A DNA stretch of 64,000 nt, taken from positions 525,052 through 589,051 of the forward strand of contig JABFGF010000003.1 in the NCBI GenBank assembly GCA_013112635.1. The letters run 5' to 3'. Under the pieces are notes generated by a model that was given only the letters and a program-made list of their open reading frames with translations, was not told the origin of the DNA and did no database searches. Source of the stretch: Calditrichota bacterium (GTDB taxonomy: Bacteria; Calditrichota; Calditrichia; Calditrichales; J004). Positions 1 through 9,008 of this stretch are shown one piece after another. The position numbers and the translations under genes were made by a program. Positions within the stretch are counted from its first letter, which is position 1, and each line of letters opens with the position of its first letter.

Positions 1-385
1 CGGATGAGATCATGGAGTCCAGTTGATTTAAAATGTCGTCTCCATAAACCGCGGCGATTTTTAAACCTGTAAAACCCATTTTCTCAGCTATTTCACGGAT
101 TGCCAGCATACAGCCTACAGGATTTACACCACCGGCATTCGTTATCAGTGTTACATTCTTTTCTACCAGCAATGGCAGGAGTGTATTCATCAGTGGTACA
201 AAATCTTTTGCATATCCCAGGCTTGGATCGCGCATTTTTTGTTTTTGCATTATGGACATGGTCACTTCAGCCAGATAATCCATAACAAGATAATCAATAT
301 CACCTTCACGGACCTGGTCAATCGGCGCATCAAATCTGTCACCCCAGTAACCCTGGCCACTGGCTATACGGATAAATTTTTTCAT
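1..385 (-). CDS. AtuA-like protein (DUF1446), N-terminal part, cut by window edge
   Basis: Read by translating the reverse strand from an ATG at 383-385. It is preceded by a GGAG ribosome site about 6 bases away (CCGGAGTTTAG-ATG). The N-terminus MKKFIRIASGQGYWGDRFDAP, then DYLVMDYLAEVTMSIM and TNAGGVNPVGC, match the AtuA/DUF1446 family as I know it, which includes acyclic terpene utilisation proteins; the biochemical role of most members is uncertain. About 128 codons are visible and the rest lies beyond base 1. It is divergent from the SDR gene at 569. The family call is firm; a terpene-specific role is not implied. Confidence 0.75.
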   Translation of the reverse strand, partial: MKKFIRIASGQGYWGDRFDAPIDQVREGDIDYLVMDYLAEVTMSIMQKQKMRDPSLGYAKDFVPLMNTLLPLLVEKNVTLITNAGGVNPVGCMLAIREIAEKMGFTGLKIAAVYGDDILNQLDSMISS

Positions 386-568
386 CTAAACTCCGGCTAT
401 CTCATTTGTTTGAATTTGCTTTTCTTGTTCAACCTTAAAGTTGATTGATAAAAGTACAAAATCTATTTTACACTTAAAAGCGAATAAACTTTGCTTCTTG
501 CAGATAAATTGATATATCGGGCCGGATTAATATTTTCTTATAATTGATTATAAAATAAAAGAGGATTT

Positions 569-1357
569 ATGGATTTAGAAATTAATAACAAAGTGGCGGT
601 TGTATTTGCGGCAAGTAAAGGTTTGGGAAAAGCTGCGGCATTATCCCTGGCCAATGAAGGCTGTAAAGTGGCGATCTGTTCACGAGATGCAGATAAAATA
701 AAGCAGGCAGCAAAAGATATCTCGGGAATTTCCGGGACCGACGTTTATAGCGAGGCAGTGGATGTTGAGAATAAAATACAAATTGATTCATTTATCGAAA
801 ACGTTGCCCAAAAGTGGGGCACAATCGATATTTTGGTTAATAATGCCGGCGGACCACCTGTTGCATCTTTCGAGCAATCTCAGGATGATGAATGGCAAAA
901 ATGGTATAATATTACTTTTATGAGTGTGGTGCGCGCTATAAAAGCAGCTTTGCCATATCTTAAGCAAAACAATTGGGGACGTATCATTAATATCACCTCA
1001 TCTTCAGTAAAATCACCTATCGAAAACCTGGTTTATTCAAATTCGATTCGTTTGGCGGTTGTTGGGTTAGCTAAAACCCTTTCTTTGGATTTGGGACGTT
1101 TTGGGATAACTGTTCACAATGTTGCACCAGGTTATCACCTAACCGATGGACTGGAACGGATTATTGATAACAAAGTTGAACATGGCCAAAAACGTGAAGA
1201 TGTTTTAAAAAGCTGGAGTGAAAATATTCCTCTTGGAAAAATTGGAGAACCACAGGATCTTGCTTCACTAGTGGCATTTTTGGCATCGGGTAAAGCAGGT
1301 TATATGTCCGGAACAACAATCCAGGTGGATGGTGGGTTGTATCCCGGAACGCTTTAG
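569..1357 (+). CDS. SDR-family oxidoreductase with a degenerate catalytic tetrad
   Basis: A 262-residue short-chain dehydrogenase/reductase-like protein. The nucleotide-binding turn reads AASKGLG (14-20) instead of TGxxxGxG. NNAGG (91-95) is present and the C-terminus carries the usual VDGGLYPG ending. The active-site Tyr appears retained (Y156), but the Lys of YxxxK is Ile (I160) with Arg next to it. This resembles the subgroup of FabG-like SDRs that lack a perfect tetrad. A soluble NAD(P)-binding role is likely; the substrate is unknown, and reductase activity is less certain than for the SDR at 52630. ATG follows GAGG at about 5 bases. Confidence 0.85.
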   Translation: MDLEINNKVAVVFAASKGLGKAAALSLANEGCKVAICSRDADKIKQAAKDISGISGTDVYSEAVDVENKIQIDSFIENVAQKWGTIDILVNNAGGPPVASFEQSQDDEWQKWYNITFMSVVRAIKAALPYLKQNNWGRIINITSSSVKSPIENLVYSNSIRLAVVGLAKTLSLDLGRFGITVHNVAPGYHLTDGLERIIDNKVEHGQKREDVLKSWSENIPLGKIGEPQDLASLVAFLASGKAGYMSGTTIQVDGGLYPGTL

Positions 1358-1372
1358 ATTTATGATTTTAAG

Positions 1373-1412
1373 ACTGAAGGATTGAAGGATTGAAAGATTG
1401 AAAGATTGATAA
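1373..1412. repeat. 8-bp tandem repeat, five imperfect copies
   Basis: Five imperfect 8-base units (ACTGAAGG, ATTGAAGG, ATTGAAAG, ATTGAAAG, ATTGATAA) sit between the SDR stop codon and the DUF2277 gene. The last unit ends just before the ribosome-binding site of the next gene. Copy number could vary by slippage. Confidence 0.7.
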
Positions 1413-1426
1413 ACTGGGGAAATTTT

Positions 1427-1633
1427 ATGTGCAGAAATATTAAAAAACTTCGCTATGAGGACCGCGAACCATCAGACCAGGAATTGCAAGATGCGGCTTT
1501 GCAATTTGTTCGCAAAATTAGCGGCTATAGAAAACCATCAAAAAAAAATGAAGAAGCTTTCGATAAGGCTGTTTTGAAAATAGCCGGGATTTCCAGAAAA
1601 TTATTTAAAGATCTTGAATATAAAACTGTTTGA
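1427..1633 (+). CDS. DUF2277 family small protein
   Basis: A 68-residue protein beginning MCRNIKKLRYEDREPSD. The later stretch ALQFVRKISGYRKPSKKNEE and a short helical tail fit the DUF2277 family, whose function is unknown. I start it at the ATG at 1427 because GGGGA lies 6 bases upstream and family members begin MCRNIK. A longer reading from a TTG at 1406 adds seven residues without support. It follows the SDR by 69 bases and may be cotranscribed with it. It converges on the MutS-like gene only 4 bases downstream. Confidence 0.8.
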   Translation: MCRNIKKLRYEDREPSDQELQDAALQFVRKISGYRKPSKKNEEAFDKAVLKIAGISRKLFKDLEYKTV

Positions 1634-1637
1634 GGGC

Positions 1638-3449
1638 TTATTTTTTATTTACCGGTAAACCTTCCAATTCCATTATTTTCAAGGCATTGGTTGTTGGCGA
1701 TGGGCCGCTTCTTAGCTTATAATCAAAAACCATTTTACCTGATTTAATATCTTCACGGAAATGGAAATTTTTAAGATATGAAATATCTTCTTCAAGTTTA
1801 ACTAGCTCCAAATCATGCGTTGAAACAAGACCAATTCCGTTTTTTGCTGCCAATTCTTTTATATAAGAAAGACTGCCAATCAAACGCTCCTTATTATTTG
1901 TGCCCTTAAATATTTCATCTATCAGAAATAAGACAGGAAAATCTTTGCTTGTTTCAAGGTTCTCCAAAATCTCTTTTAGACGTCTAACTTCAGCATAAAA
2001 ATAAGAGAGCCCTTCAGATAGCGAATCATTTATCCTGATACAGGAATGAAGTTTAAAAATTTGTGTATTTAATTGATTCGCGCAAACTGGCGCCCCGGCA
2101 TAGGCCAATGTCAGGTTGAGACCAATCGTCCTCAAAAAAGTACTTTTCCCAGACATATTGGAACCGGTAATGATATTTACCTGGTTGTCTTTTTCAATGG
2201 AAAAATCGTTTAGTTTTCTACTTTCCCTGTTAATTAATGGATGCCCCATATTCTCCGAATTAAAATATGCGGAGCTTGCAGCCTGGCTTATTTGTGGAAA
2301 ATTATATTGGGGATTTAACCAGGAAAATTGCGCCAATGAAGAAAGCGCATCAATATTATACCAGCCTTCAAACCAACCTGGTGCGCGGTCTTTTATGGAA
2401 GCTGTAATTTTTTTTAAGCGAAAGGCAACAATGTAATCCCAGGGAACAGCAATATTTAAAATAATGGCCATAACCGGATTCATCCTCAAACCGATTGCAG
2501 CAATATAGCGGTTCAACTGTTTGAATATTTTTGAAGGTTTATGCCCGTTTTGCTGAAATGGTTTAAACAATGTTTTTAATGATTCTTTTTTCGACAATGA
2601 AAAATTTTCAAGATAAAGAAAAGTTTTGGAGGCGGTCCTAAAATCATCAGCAAGCTCAAAGGTATTGACAAAGAAACTGTTTAAAGAGAGCTGGTTCCAT
2701 AAATGCAGGATTACATAAAGTGTGAATGAAAAATACCAATATGGAGCGATTTGTTCGAATTGGTGCAGAAGGTATAAAGTGATATTAATTGCAGCCAAAC
2801 CAATAAGCGTCTTTGCAATCCAGGGAGCTGTTTTTAGCTGGATTTTATGTAACCAGTCGGTAAGCTTTTTTGTATCGGATTTTACGAAAGACTCACTGCG
2901 GCCAAAAACCAATAATTTATTTCGGAATGATGTTAGAGAAATTAATTCTTTAACTTGTCCTTGACGGATCGTGATGGTTTTAGAATCTAACTGCGGTTTC
3001 AAAAACCAGTCATGAATAATCTTGCTACTTTGTAATGATACAGTTTGATCAATTAACCGGATTAATGAAAATGGTCCGAAAACATCTAAATCAAATCCAA
3101 AAGGATGATCAACTTTTTGTTCTGATTTTATTTCCGGGAGTTTACCCCAGTTCAGATTTAAGCGATTTAGATGCTGATCATAGATTGAAATCATTTTGGC
3201 AAATTTTTGAATCGATCTTTTAAGACGTGAATGGAAGAAAGTCAAAGCACCAAACCCAAATAAAACAATCGCCATTGATATTGCAGCAAGAATCTCACTT
3301 TTTTGATAAATAGCAATCACGGCAACAACTATGGCCAATATTATGGATGCCAATCGGGTCCACGAATATGTTTGGCTAGTTTGTTGAAACTTTTTTTCAA
3401 GGTTCGACAGCCGATCAATTTGACGTTTTAAAAGCTTTTCTATTTCCAT
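1638..3449 (-). CDS. Membrane-anchored MutS-like ATPase
   Basis: 603 residues. The C-terminal third is a MutS-type ABC ATPase: Walker A GSNMSGKST near residue 430, Walker B LFLIDEIFKGTN near 508, and an STHDLEL switch motif. Unlike true MutS, it lacks the N-terminal mismatch-recognition domains. It instead has two hydrophobic segments near residues 30-70 and another hydrophobic region near 205-245, so it is probably inner-membrane attached. Similar MutS-domain-V membrane proteins are common in Bacteroidetes and relatives and have no established function. A classical mismatch-repair role is doubtful. Stand-alone gene, converging with the DUF2277 gene. Confidence 0.85.
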   Translation of the reverse strand: MEIEKLLKRQIDRLSNLEKKFQQTSQTYSWTRLASIILAIVVAVIAIYQKSEILAAISMAIVLFGFGALTFFHSRLKRSIQKFAKMISIYDQHLNRLNLNWGKLPEIKSEQKVDHPFGFDLDVFGPFSLIRLIDQTVSLQSSKIIHDWFLKPQLDSKTITIRQGQVKELISLTSFRNKLLVFGRSESFVKSDTKKLTDWLHKIQLKTAPWIAKTLIGLAAINITLYLLHQFEQIAPYWYFSFTLYVILHLWNQLSLNSFFVNTFELADDFRTASKTFLYLENFSLSKKESLKTLFKPFQQNGHKPSKIFKQLNRYIAAIGLRMNPVMAIILNIAVPWDYIVAFRLKKITASIKDRAPGWFEGWYNIDALSSLAQFSWLNPQYNFPQISQAASSAYFNSENMGHPLINRESRKLNDFSIEKDNQVNIITGSNMSGKSTFLRTIGLNLTLAYAGAPVCANQLNTQIFKLHSCIRINDSLSEGLSYFYAEVRRLKEILENLETSKDFPVLFLIDEIFKGTNNKERLIGSLSYIKELAAKNGIGLVSTHDLELVKLEEDISYLKNFHFREDIKSGKMVFDYKLRSGPSPTTNALKIMELEGLPVNKK

Positions 3450-3619
3450 TAAAATCTCATTTATGTGTAATAAGTATTAGATTTATGCAAAAAGCTTAAT
3501 GTACAATTTTTTGTAATATCTTTGGCATAAGAATTTTGCAAAACTTTAATTTGATTTTTTTTCAAATTTCATTATTTTCGCCGCTTGTTCGAGGTATAAA
3601 TTAAAACAAAAGGATTAAA

Positions 3620-3817
3620 ATGAGCAATAATATTGGTGAAACAGCCGGTAAGGTTTGGGATCAATTAAATTCTAATGGGCCAATGACGGTGGCAAAACTT
3701 AAAACGGCCCTAAAGGCGGATGTTTTTACATTGAATGCAGCCATTGGCTGGTTAGCCAGGGAAGACAAAATTGAACTTGGAAAAGTTCGTAATTCTGTGA
3801 CTGTTACCTTAAAATAA
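3620..3817 (+). CDS. Winged helix-turn-helix protein, DUF2582-like
   Basis: A 65-residue protein consisting of a single winged-helix fold: helix GETAGKVWDQLNSN, a VAKLKTALKAD recognition unit, AAIGWLAREDKI, and a short beta wing ending VTVTLK. It resembles the DUF2582 winged-helix family. It could bind DNA, but no target is evident. It is monocistronic, with AAAGGA about 6 bases before the ATG and an intrinsic terminator directly after the stop codon. Confidence 0.8.
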   Translation: MSNNIGETAGKVWDQLNSNGPMTVAKLKTALKADVFTLNAAIGWLAREDKIELGKVRNSVTVTLK

Positions 3818-3828
3818 TTACTCCTTAG

Positions 3829-3858
3829 AAAGCCCTGTTTTTATATGCAGGGCTTTTG
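3829..3858 (+). terminator. Intrinsic terminator after the winged-helix gene
   Basis: Perfect AGCCCTG/CAGGGCT stem (3831-3837 with 3848-3854), extended by two A-T pairs, then a short T run. It lies 11 bases after the stop codon at 3817. Confidence 0.75.
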
Positions 3859-3935
3859 CTTCAATCCCCAAATTTCTTGACTTTATAACCTACCAGCTCT
3901 ACATTCTTTTATCCCATAAACCCACGGATAATCCA

Positions 3936-5225
3936 ATGAAATATTTCTTTTTTATAATATTTTTTTTAACAAGTTCGCTTGCTCTGGCTGGTGAAACAGT
4001 TCATAGAATAATTATTAACGGCGTTATTAATCCAATTGCAACGGAATATATCGAGCAATCTATTGAGCGAGCTGAAATAAGCAGTGTACAGCTCTTGATA
4101 ATTGAATTGGATACACCCGGTGGACTAATGGAATCGATGCATAATATTATGAAAGCCATTCAAAATGCAAAAGTACCGGTTGCCGTTTTTGTCTCACCTT
4201 CAGGTTCAAGGGCAGGTTCAGCAGGAGTTTTTATAACCTATTCAGCACATATCGCAGCCATGGCGCCATCTACAAATATTGGCTCAGCTCATCCGGTATT
4301 TGGGGGAGGTGAAAATAAAATGGATTCGACCCAAACAGATATTATGATGGACAAGGTAACCAACGACGCAATCGCAAAAATTAAGGCTGTTGCAGAAAGG
4401 CGAGGCAGAAATATTGAATGGGCAGAAAAAGCTGTAAGTGAAAGCGCCAATATCACAGCACAAGAAGCCTTGAAAATGAATGTGATTGATTATATTGTCC
4501 CATCAGCAGATTCACTTTTGTCAGTAATTGATGGCAAAACAATTGTTTTGGATAATAGTGAAGAGCGTAAAATGAATACAAAAGGTGCAACAATCATAAC
4601 ATTTGAAATGACCTGGCGACAGCGTCTGTTTGATACACTTATTGATCCTAATGTCGCTGCAGTCTTAATGATGATTGGCATGGCCGGCATCATGCTGGAA
4701 TTATATAATCCCGGTTCAATTATTCCTGGTGTCGCAGGAAGCATTTCTCTGATTATAGCCTGGTATGCGATGGATGTTCTGCCTCTAAACTACGCTGGTT
4801 TGTTTTTAATTGTTGTCTCACTAATAATGTTTTTGCTGGAAATAAAAGTGCCCAGTTATGGTATTCTCACAATTGGAGGTGTTGTGTCCTTGTCCATTGG
4901 CCTTATTATGTTAATTGACTCACCCATCCCTGAACTTCAGGTTTCCTGGCAGGTAATTGTTGGCATTGTTGTAATGACGACTCTGTTTTTTGTTTTTGCC
5001 CTTGGCTTTGCCATAAAAGCACAGCAATCTAAACCAACAACTGGTTCTGAAGGATTGGTTGGTGAAACGGGTGTAGTATTGAAAAATCTAAGTCCGTCAG
5101 GAACCGTTCAGATACACGGTGAAATTTGGAAAGCTCATTCTGATACGACTATAAAAAAAGGAAGCGATGTAGAAGTTGTTGAATATGATGGAAAAAATCT
5201 AACGATTAAGGTTAAGCAAGTCTGA
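3936..5225 (+). CDS. NfeD-type membrane serine protease (ClpP class)
   Basis: 429 residues: a signal peptide (about 1-18, ending LALAG), then a ClpP/crotonase-fold protease domain with the nucleophile region SPSGSRAGSAGVF near residue 90. Four or five membrane helices follow between about 230 and 360, then a C-terminal OB-fold NfeD domain (GETGVVLKNLSPSG onward). Long NfeD proteins pair with slipins (stomatin family) in many bacteria and archaea. They are thought to act in membrane quality control by cleaving membrane proteins or slipin itself. The slipin gene follows 151 bases downstream, supporting that pairing. Full family length. Confidence 0.93.
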   Translation: MKYFFFIIFFLTSSLALAGETVHRIIINGVINPIATEYIEQSIERAEISSVQLLIIELDTPGGLMESMHNIMKAIQNAKVPVAVFVSPSGSRAGSAGVFITYSAHIAAMAPSTNIGSAHPVFGGGENKMDSTQTDIMMDKVTNDAIAKIKAVAERRGRNIEWAEKAVSESANITAQEALKMNVIDYIVPSADSLLSVIDGKTIVLDNSEERKMNTKGATIITFEMTWRQRLFDTLIDPNVAAVLMMIGMAGIMLELYNPGSIIPGVAGSISLIIAWYAMDVLPLNYAGLFLIVVSLIMFLLEIKVPSYGILTIGGVVSLSIGLIMLIDSPIPELQVSWQVIVGIVVMTTLFFVFALGFAIKAQQSKPTTGSEGLVGETGVVLKNLSPSGTVQIHGEIWKAHSDTTIKKGSDVEVVEYDGKNLTIKVKQV

Positions 5226-5376
5226 TAAAACGAATTACTGAATTGGTGAATTATTGATTAGGTATTTCCTCCCAATTATTCATCTGTTCATAAATTTAAG
5301 CGAGCTGAAATATAGCTAAATCGAATTCATTTTTCAGATGAGTGATTAAAAAGAATAAATACTTAGGGAGGTTTGT

Positions 5377-6135
5377 ATGCAGTTTTATGTAGCGATTGTT
5401 ATTTTTCTGGTACTTTTAATCGCCAGTGCAGTCAGGATTTTAAAAGAGTACGAACGGGGCGTAATCTTCCGGTTAGGCCGTATTATCGATTCAAAAGGAC
5501 CCGGAATAATATTTTTGATTCCACTGATTGATAAGATGGTAAAAGTGAGTTTGCGGACAATTGTAATGGATGTGCCACCGCAAGATGTTATTACCAAGGA
5601 TAATGTTTCTATTCAAATTAATGCAGTACTTTATTTCCGCGTTGTAAATCCAACAAAGTCGGTTATCGAAGTTGAAAATTTTCTCTTTGCCACATCTCAG
5701 CTTGCCCAAACAACTTTGAGAAGTATTGCCGGTCAGGCGGAGCTTGACGAATTGCTGATGGACAGGGATCGTATTAATCAGGAATTGCAGAAAATAATTG
5801 ATACACATTCCGATCCATGGGGTATAAAAGTTTCGCTTGTGGAAATTAAGCATATAGATTTACCGGAAGAGATGAAACGAGCGATGGCCAAGCAGGCTGA
5901 AGCAGAACGTGAACGCCGTGCAAAAGTTATTGCAGCGGAAGGTGAATTCCAGGCAGCCGGAAAGTTGACAGATGCGGCTAAAAAAATTGATGAATCTCCA
6001 TCAGCGCTTCAGTTACGCTTTTTGCAGACTTTGGTCGAAGTCGGCGCCGAAAAAAATACAACAACTATATTCCCATTACCTTTGGAGTTATTCGCACCAT
6101 TTATGGACAAGATAAGGAATATAGCCAATAAGTAA
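5377..6135 (+). CDS. Slipin (SPFH/band 7 stomatin-like protein)
   Basis: 252 residues: an N-terminal membrane hairpin (about 3-20), then an SPFH domain opening with [15 protein letters not shown] and continuing [16 protein letters not shown] and [13 protein letters not shown]. An Ala/Glu-rich coiled-coil segment ([19 protein letters not shown]) drives oligomerisation. The length and sequence fit the slipin group that partners with NfeD. A strong GGGAGG ribosome site lies 6 bases before the ATG. With the upstream NfeD gene it forms a two-gene membrane-protein quality-control or microdomain unit, closed by a terminator at 6160. Confidence 0.93.
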   Translation: MQFYVAIVIFLVLLIASAVRILKEYERGVIFRLGRIIDSKGPGIIFLIPLIDKMVKVSLRTIVMDVPPQDVITKDNVSIQINAVLYFRVVNPTKSVIEVENFLFATSQLAQTTLRSIAGQAELDELLMDRDRINQELQKIIDTHSDPWGIKVSLVEIKHIDLPEEMKRAMAKQAEAERERRAKVIAAEGEFQAAGKLTDAAKKIDESPSALQLRFLQTLVEVGAEKNTTTIFPLPLELFAPFMDKIRNIANK

Positions 6136-6159
6136 GTTTGTCTTAAATGTAAATTTTAA

Positions 6160-6197
6160 AACCTTATGAAGACTTGGAACCTTCGTAAGGTTTTTTT
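6160..6197 (+). terminator. Intrinsic terminator after slipin
   Basis: 12-bp stem AACCTTATGAAG/CTTCGTAAGGTT (one G-U pair) with a 9-base loop, followed by seven T residues. Ends the NfeD-slipin unit. Confidence 0.85.
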
Positions 6198-6230
6198 ATT
6201 TTCGGTAATACAAAAATTAAACGGATAGTT

Positions 6231-7094
6231 ATGAAATCAAAAATTCTATTACTTTTACTTGTTCTAATACTTTCATCTTGCAGCCTGAATCGTTTTGTCG
6301 TTGGCCAAATGTCGCCTGTTTTTAAGGTTAGCGCTGATGCATTGTACGAGGAAACAGATCTGAAATTGGCAGAGCAGGCAATTGCAGCTAATTTAAAACT
6401 ATTAGAAGGCTTGCTGAAAAATGATCCTGAAAATGAAGAGTTGCTTTTATTATTGGCTCAGGGTTATGCTGGTTATGCGTTGGGTTTTGTGGAAGATGAT
6501 GATCCTGAAAGGGCAAAGCTGTTTTATGATCGTGCCTTTTTATTTGGCGTTCGGGCATTGCTGAATGAAAATATTCAAAGTTGGAAATGGTCTGCCAAAA
6601 ACCGTGAATTATTGGAAGGGAAAATCCGGAATAGTGGAAAATCGGATGTTGCCGCTATGTTCTGGACTAATTTTTCACTGGCAGGAAAACTAAATCTTTC
6701 ACTGGCAGATCCAGCTGCATTGATCCATTTACCTTTAATAGAAAAAATGATTGCCAAAACTGAGCAGTTTGATCCCAAATTCTTTCACGGAGCTGTCTAT
6801 CTTATGAAAGGATCTATTGCGGGAATGAGGCCAAAAATGCTCGGTGGTAATCCTGAAGTTGCTTTGCAAAACTTTGACAAAAGTATAAAGCTCACAGAAG
6901 GTAAGTTTTTATTAAGTTATATTTATAAATCACGCTTTTATGCGGCCAAAACGCTGGATGAAGATCTATTTGATGACCTAATTCAAAAGATTGAAAATTT
7001 CGACTTGGGAACCAATCCTGAGATTGCCCTGTTCAATCAAATCGCGAAGAAGAAGGCTAAACTATTAAAGGAACAGAAAGAAGATATGTTCTAA
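6231..7094 (+). CDS. TatT-family lipoprotein (TRAP transporter-associated)
   Basis: 287 residues with a lipoprotein signal (lipobox LSSC, Cys about 17). An all-helical TPR-like body follows, with ALYEETDLKLAEQAIAANLK near the start and LLLLLAQGYAGYALGFVEDD. This is the TatT family. Its described member, Tp0956 of Treponema pallidum, is a trimeric TPR lipoprotein that binds the TRAP substrate-binding protein TatP (Tp0957) in the periplasm, and hydrophobic ligands have been proposed. The next gene encodes a DctP-type binding protein, exactly the expected partner. No membrane DctQ/DctM genes follow. Confidence 0.85.
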   Translation: MKSKILLLLLVLILSSCSLNRFVVGQMSPVFKVSADALYEETDLKLAEQAIAANLKLLEGLLKNDPENEELLLLLAQGYAGYALGFVEDDDPERAKLFYDRAFLFGVRALLNENIQSWKWSAKNRELLEGKIRNSGKSDVAAMFWTNFSLAGKLNLSLADPAALIHLPLIEKMIAKTEQFDPKFFHGAVYLMKGSIAGMRPKMLGGNPEVALQNFDKSIKLTEGKFLLSYIYKSRFYAAKTLDEDLFDDLIQKIENFDLGTNPEIALFNQIAKKKAKLLKEQKEDMF

Positions 7095-7108
7095 TACTAA
7101 AGCCCTTA

Positions 7109-7153
7109 ATTGTCATTCTGAACCGCATTTTGGTGAAGAATCCTATCTGTGAG
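7109..7153. repeat. Dispersed repeat, half copy (TTGTCATTCTGA type)
   Basis: ATTGTCATTCTGAACCGC followed by GTGAAGAATCC matches the left half of the palindromic elements at 10789 and 12761. The inverted right half is absent. It sits between a short inverted pair, AAGCCCTT (7100) and AAGGGCTT (7167). Confidence 0.6.
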
Positions 7154-7214
7154 AGTCTTGAAAACAAAGGGCTTGCAGGTAAGCTTTTATCAAAAAAAAT
7201 ATTTAGGAGAAATA

Positions 7215-8213
7215 ATGAATCGCAAAATATTCCAACTAATGTTAATCCTGCTAATTGCAGTGAGTACTGCTTTTGCACAAAAAAAAGTTAAAATAAAATT
7301 TGCTACACTTGCACCTGAAGGAACGACCTGGATGAACGTCATGAACGAATTCAGTGAGTCAGTTAAAGAGAAATCCAATGGCACAATTAGTTTTAGGTTT
7401 TATGCAGGCGGTACGCAGGGAGACGAGAAAGATGTAATCCGTAAAATGAGAATAGGCCAGGTACATAGCGGCGGATTTACCGGCGTTGGTATGGGTACAA
7501 TCTTGCCTGAAGTACGCATTTTAGACACACCTTTTTTATATAAAACCAAAGCAGAGGTAGATTTTATTGCGGATAAATTTTTTGATAGATTTGCCGCGGG
7601 TTTTGAGAAAAAAGGTTATGTTTTACTTGGCTGGGCAGAAGTTGGCTGGGTTTATATTTATACCAATAAACCGGTTAATGCCGAGTCGGAAATGGATGGT
7701 GTAAAAATGTGGATGTGGGAAGGTGATCCAATTTCGCGTGCAACATTTGAAGCATTTAATGTCAGTCCAATTCCCCTTTCCATCACAGATGTTTTGACCA
7801 GTTTGCAAACAGGATTAATTGACGGGGTTTATACATCGCCATTGGGTGCAGTGGCTTTGCAATGGTTTACAAAAGTAAAATATGTTTTGGATATTCCCAT
7901 GGCCAATTCCAACGGTGCCGTGTTAATTTCTAAAAAAATGTTTAATAAGCTTTCTCCGGATCAGCAAAAAATCTTAAAGGAAGAGGGCAGAAAATATTTT
8001 GGTAAATTGACTCAATTAAGCCGCGAAGACAATTCCAAATCTCAAAAAACCATGTATGATTATGGTATGCAAAAAACAACGGTGACCGATCCCAAATTAT
8101 TGGAAGAGTTTGAAGTATTAGGTAAAAAAGCGCGTCAAAACCTTGTAGGAGAATTATACGATCAAAAACTACTGGATGATGTTGAGCAGGCTTTGGAAGA
8201 GTTTCGTAAATAA
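7215..8213 (+). CDS. TRAP transporter substrate-binding protein (DctP/TatP type)
   Basis: 332 residues with a signal peptide cut after about residue 21 (STAFA|QKK). The mature protein opens with IKFATLAPEGTTWMNV and has GTQGDEKDVIRKMRIGQVHSG and the hinge region VKMWMWEGDPISRATFEAF, all typical of DctP-family periplasmic binding proteins for organic acids or other ligands. I start it at 7215 (AGGAGA 4 bases upstream) rather than at 7149, which would put 22 residues before the signal peptide. Paired with TatT upstream. The small and large membrane subunits are not adjacent and must lie elsewhere if transport is to work. Confidence 0.9.
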   Translation: MNRKIFQLMLILLIAVSTAFAQKKVKIKFATLAPEGTTWMNVMNEFSESVKEKSNGTISFRFYAGGTQGDEKDVIRKMRIGQVHSGGFTGVGMGTILPEVRILDTPFLYKTKAEVDFIADKFFDRFAAGFEKKGYVLLGWAEVGWVYIYTNKPVNAESEMDGVKMWMWEGDPISRATFEAFNVSPIPLSITDVLTSLQTGLIDGVYTSPLGAVALQWFTKVKYVLDIPMANSNGAVLISKKMFNKLSPDQQKILKEEGRKYFGKLTQLSREDNSKSQKTMYDYGMQKTTVTDPKLLEEFEVLGKKARQNLVGELYDQKLLDDVEQALEEFRK

Positions 8214-8247
8214 TAGAAAGTCAATACAATCCCATAAAAATAAGAAT

Positions 8248-9000
8248 ATGAAAAGAAACGATCTTGAAAAATATTTAAACAATCTTTTAGATCTTGAAAA
8301 ATACCATGATATGTGTCCCAACGGCCTACAGGTTGAAGGTCGTCCGGAAATAAAAAAAATTGTTACCGGTGTAAGTGCTTGTGTTGAACTTTTCGAAGAA
8401 GCTTTAGCAAGAAATGCAGATGCTGTTTTAACACATCATGGCGTGATTTGGAATTTTGAAAAACCGCTGTACAAAGGCGGCTATAAAAAACGGATCAAGC
8501 TTCTTTTGGAAAATGATGTCAATTTATTTGGTTATCATCTGCCTTTGGATGGCGATCCTGCTTTTGGGAATAATGCTCTTATTGCCAACTTGCTAAATGT
8601 CCAGGATGTTCAGCCTTTTGATGAATATAAAGGTGCCTATATTGGCTGCAGCGGTTCATTTGATAATTTACCACCGGAGCAATTGTTTGAACTTGTTAAA
8701 AAAGAAATAAATCCTGATGCACAGTTTTTCCCTTTTGGCCCTGAAAAAATAAACTCCATTGGTATAATCAGCGGCGGTGCACAAAAAGAAATCAAAGAAG
8801 CTGTTTTACAGGGATTGGATGTTTTTTTAACCGGTGAGGCCAGCGAACATATTTATCATTATGCCAAAGAAGAAGGTATCCATTTTATTGCTGCGGGCCA
8901 TCATGCAACGGAAGTATTTGGTGTCCAAGCCCTGGGAAAACATATCAGGGAAAAGTTTGGAATTGAAGTTGAGTTTGTAAATATTCACAATCCAATATAA
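8248..9000 (+). CDS. Nif3-like dinuclear metal-centre protein
   Basis: 250 residues of the Nif3/YbgI family (also annotated GTP cyclohydrolase 1 type 2). Motifs visible are CPNGLQVEG, the metal ligands in LTHHGVIW, GYHLPLDG and, near the end, AAGHHATEVFG. Family members form hexameric toroids with a two-metal site per subunit; the true function is unresolved. The start at 8248 gives the normal N-terminus MKRNDLEKYLNNLLDLE. The longer reading from 8176 would overlap the DctP gene by 38 bases. The spacing to the methyltransferase downstream is 8 bases, so the two are probably cotranscribed. Confidence 0.92.
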   Translation: MKRNDLEKYLNNLLDLEKYHDMCPNGLQVEGRPEIKKIVTGVSACVELFEEALARNADAVLTHHGVIWNFEKPLYKGGYKKRIKLLLENDVNLFGYHLPLDGDPAFGNNALIANLLNVQDVQPFDEYKGAYIGCSGSFDNLPPEQLFELVKKEINPDAQFFPFGPEKINSIGIISGGAQKEIKEAVLQGLDVFLTGEASEHIYHYAKEEGIHFIAAGHHATEVFGVQALGKHIREKFGIEVEFVNIHNPI

Positions 9001-9008
9001 ATAATTCT

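Noticed and set aside
1406..1426. Longer DUF2277 start at a TTG
   Set aside because: It lies inside the 8-bp tandem repeat, and GGGGA is correctly placed for the ATG at 1427.
3523..3539. TGGCATA...TTTTGC resembling a sigma-54 promoter before the winged-helix gene
   Set aside because: GG and GC are separated by 12 bases, not 10.
7149..7214. 22-codon extension of the DctP-type protein
   Set aside because: It precedes a normal signal peptide; AGGAGA supports the ATG at 7215.
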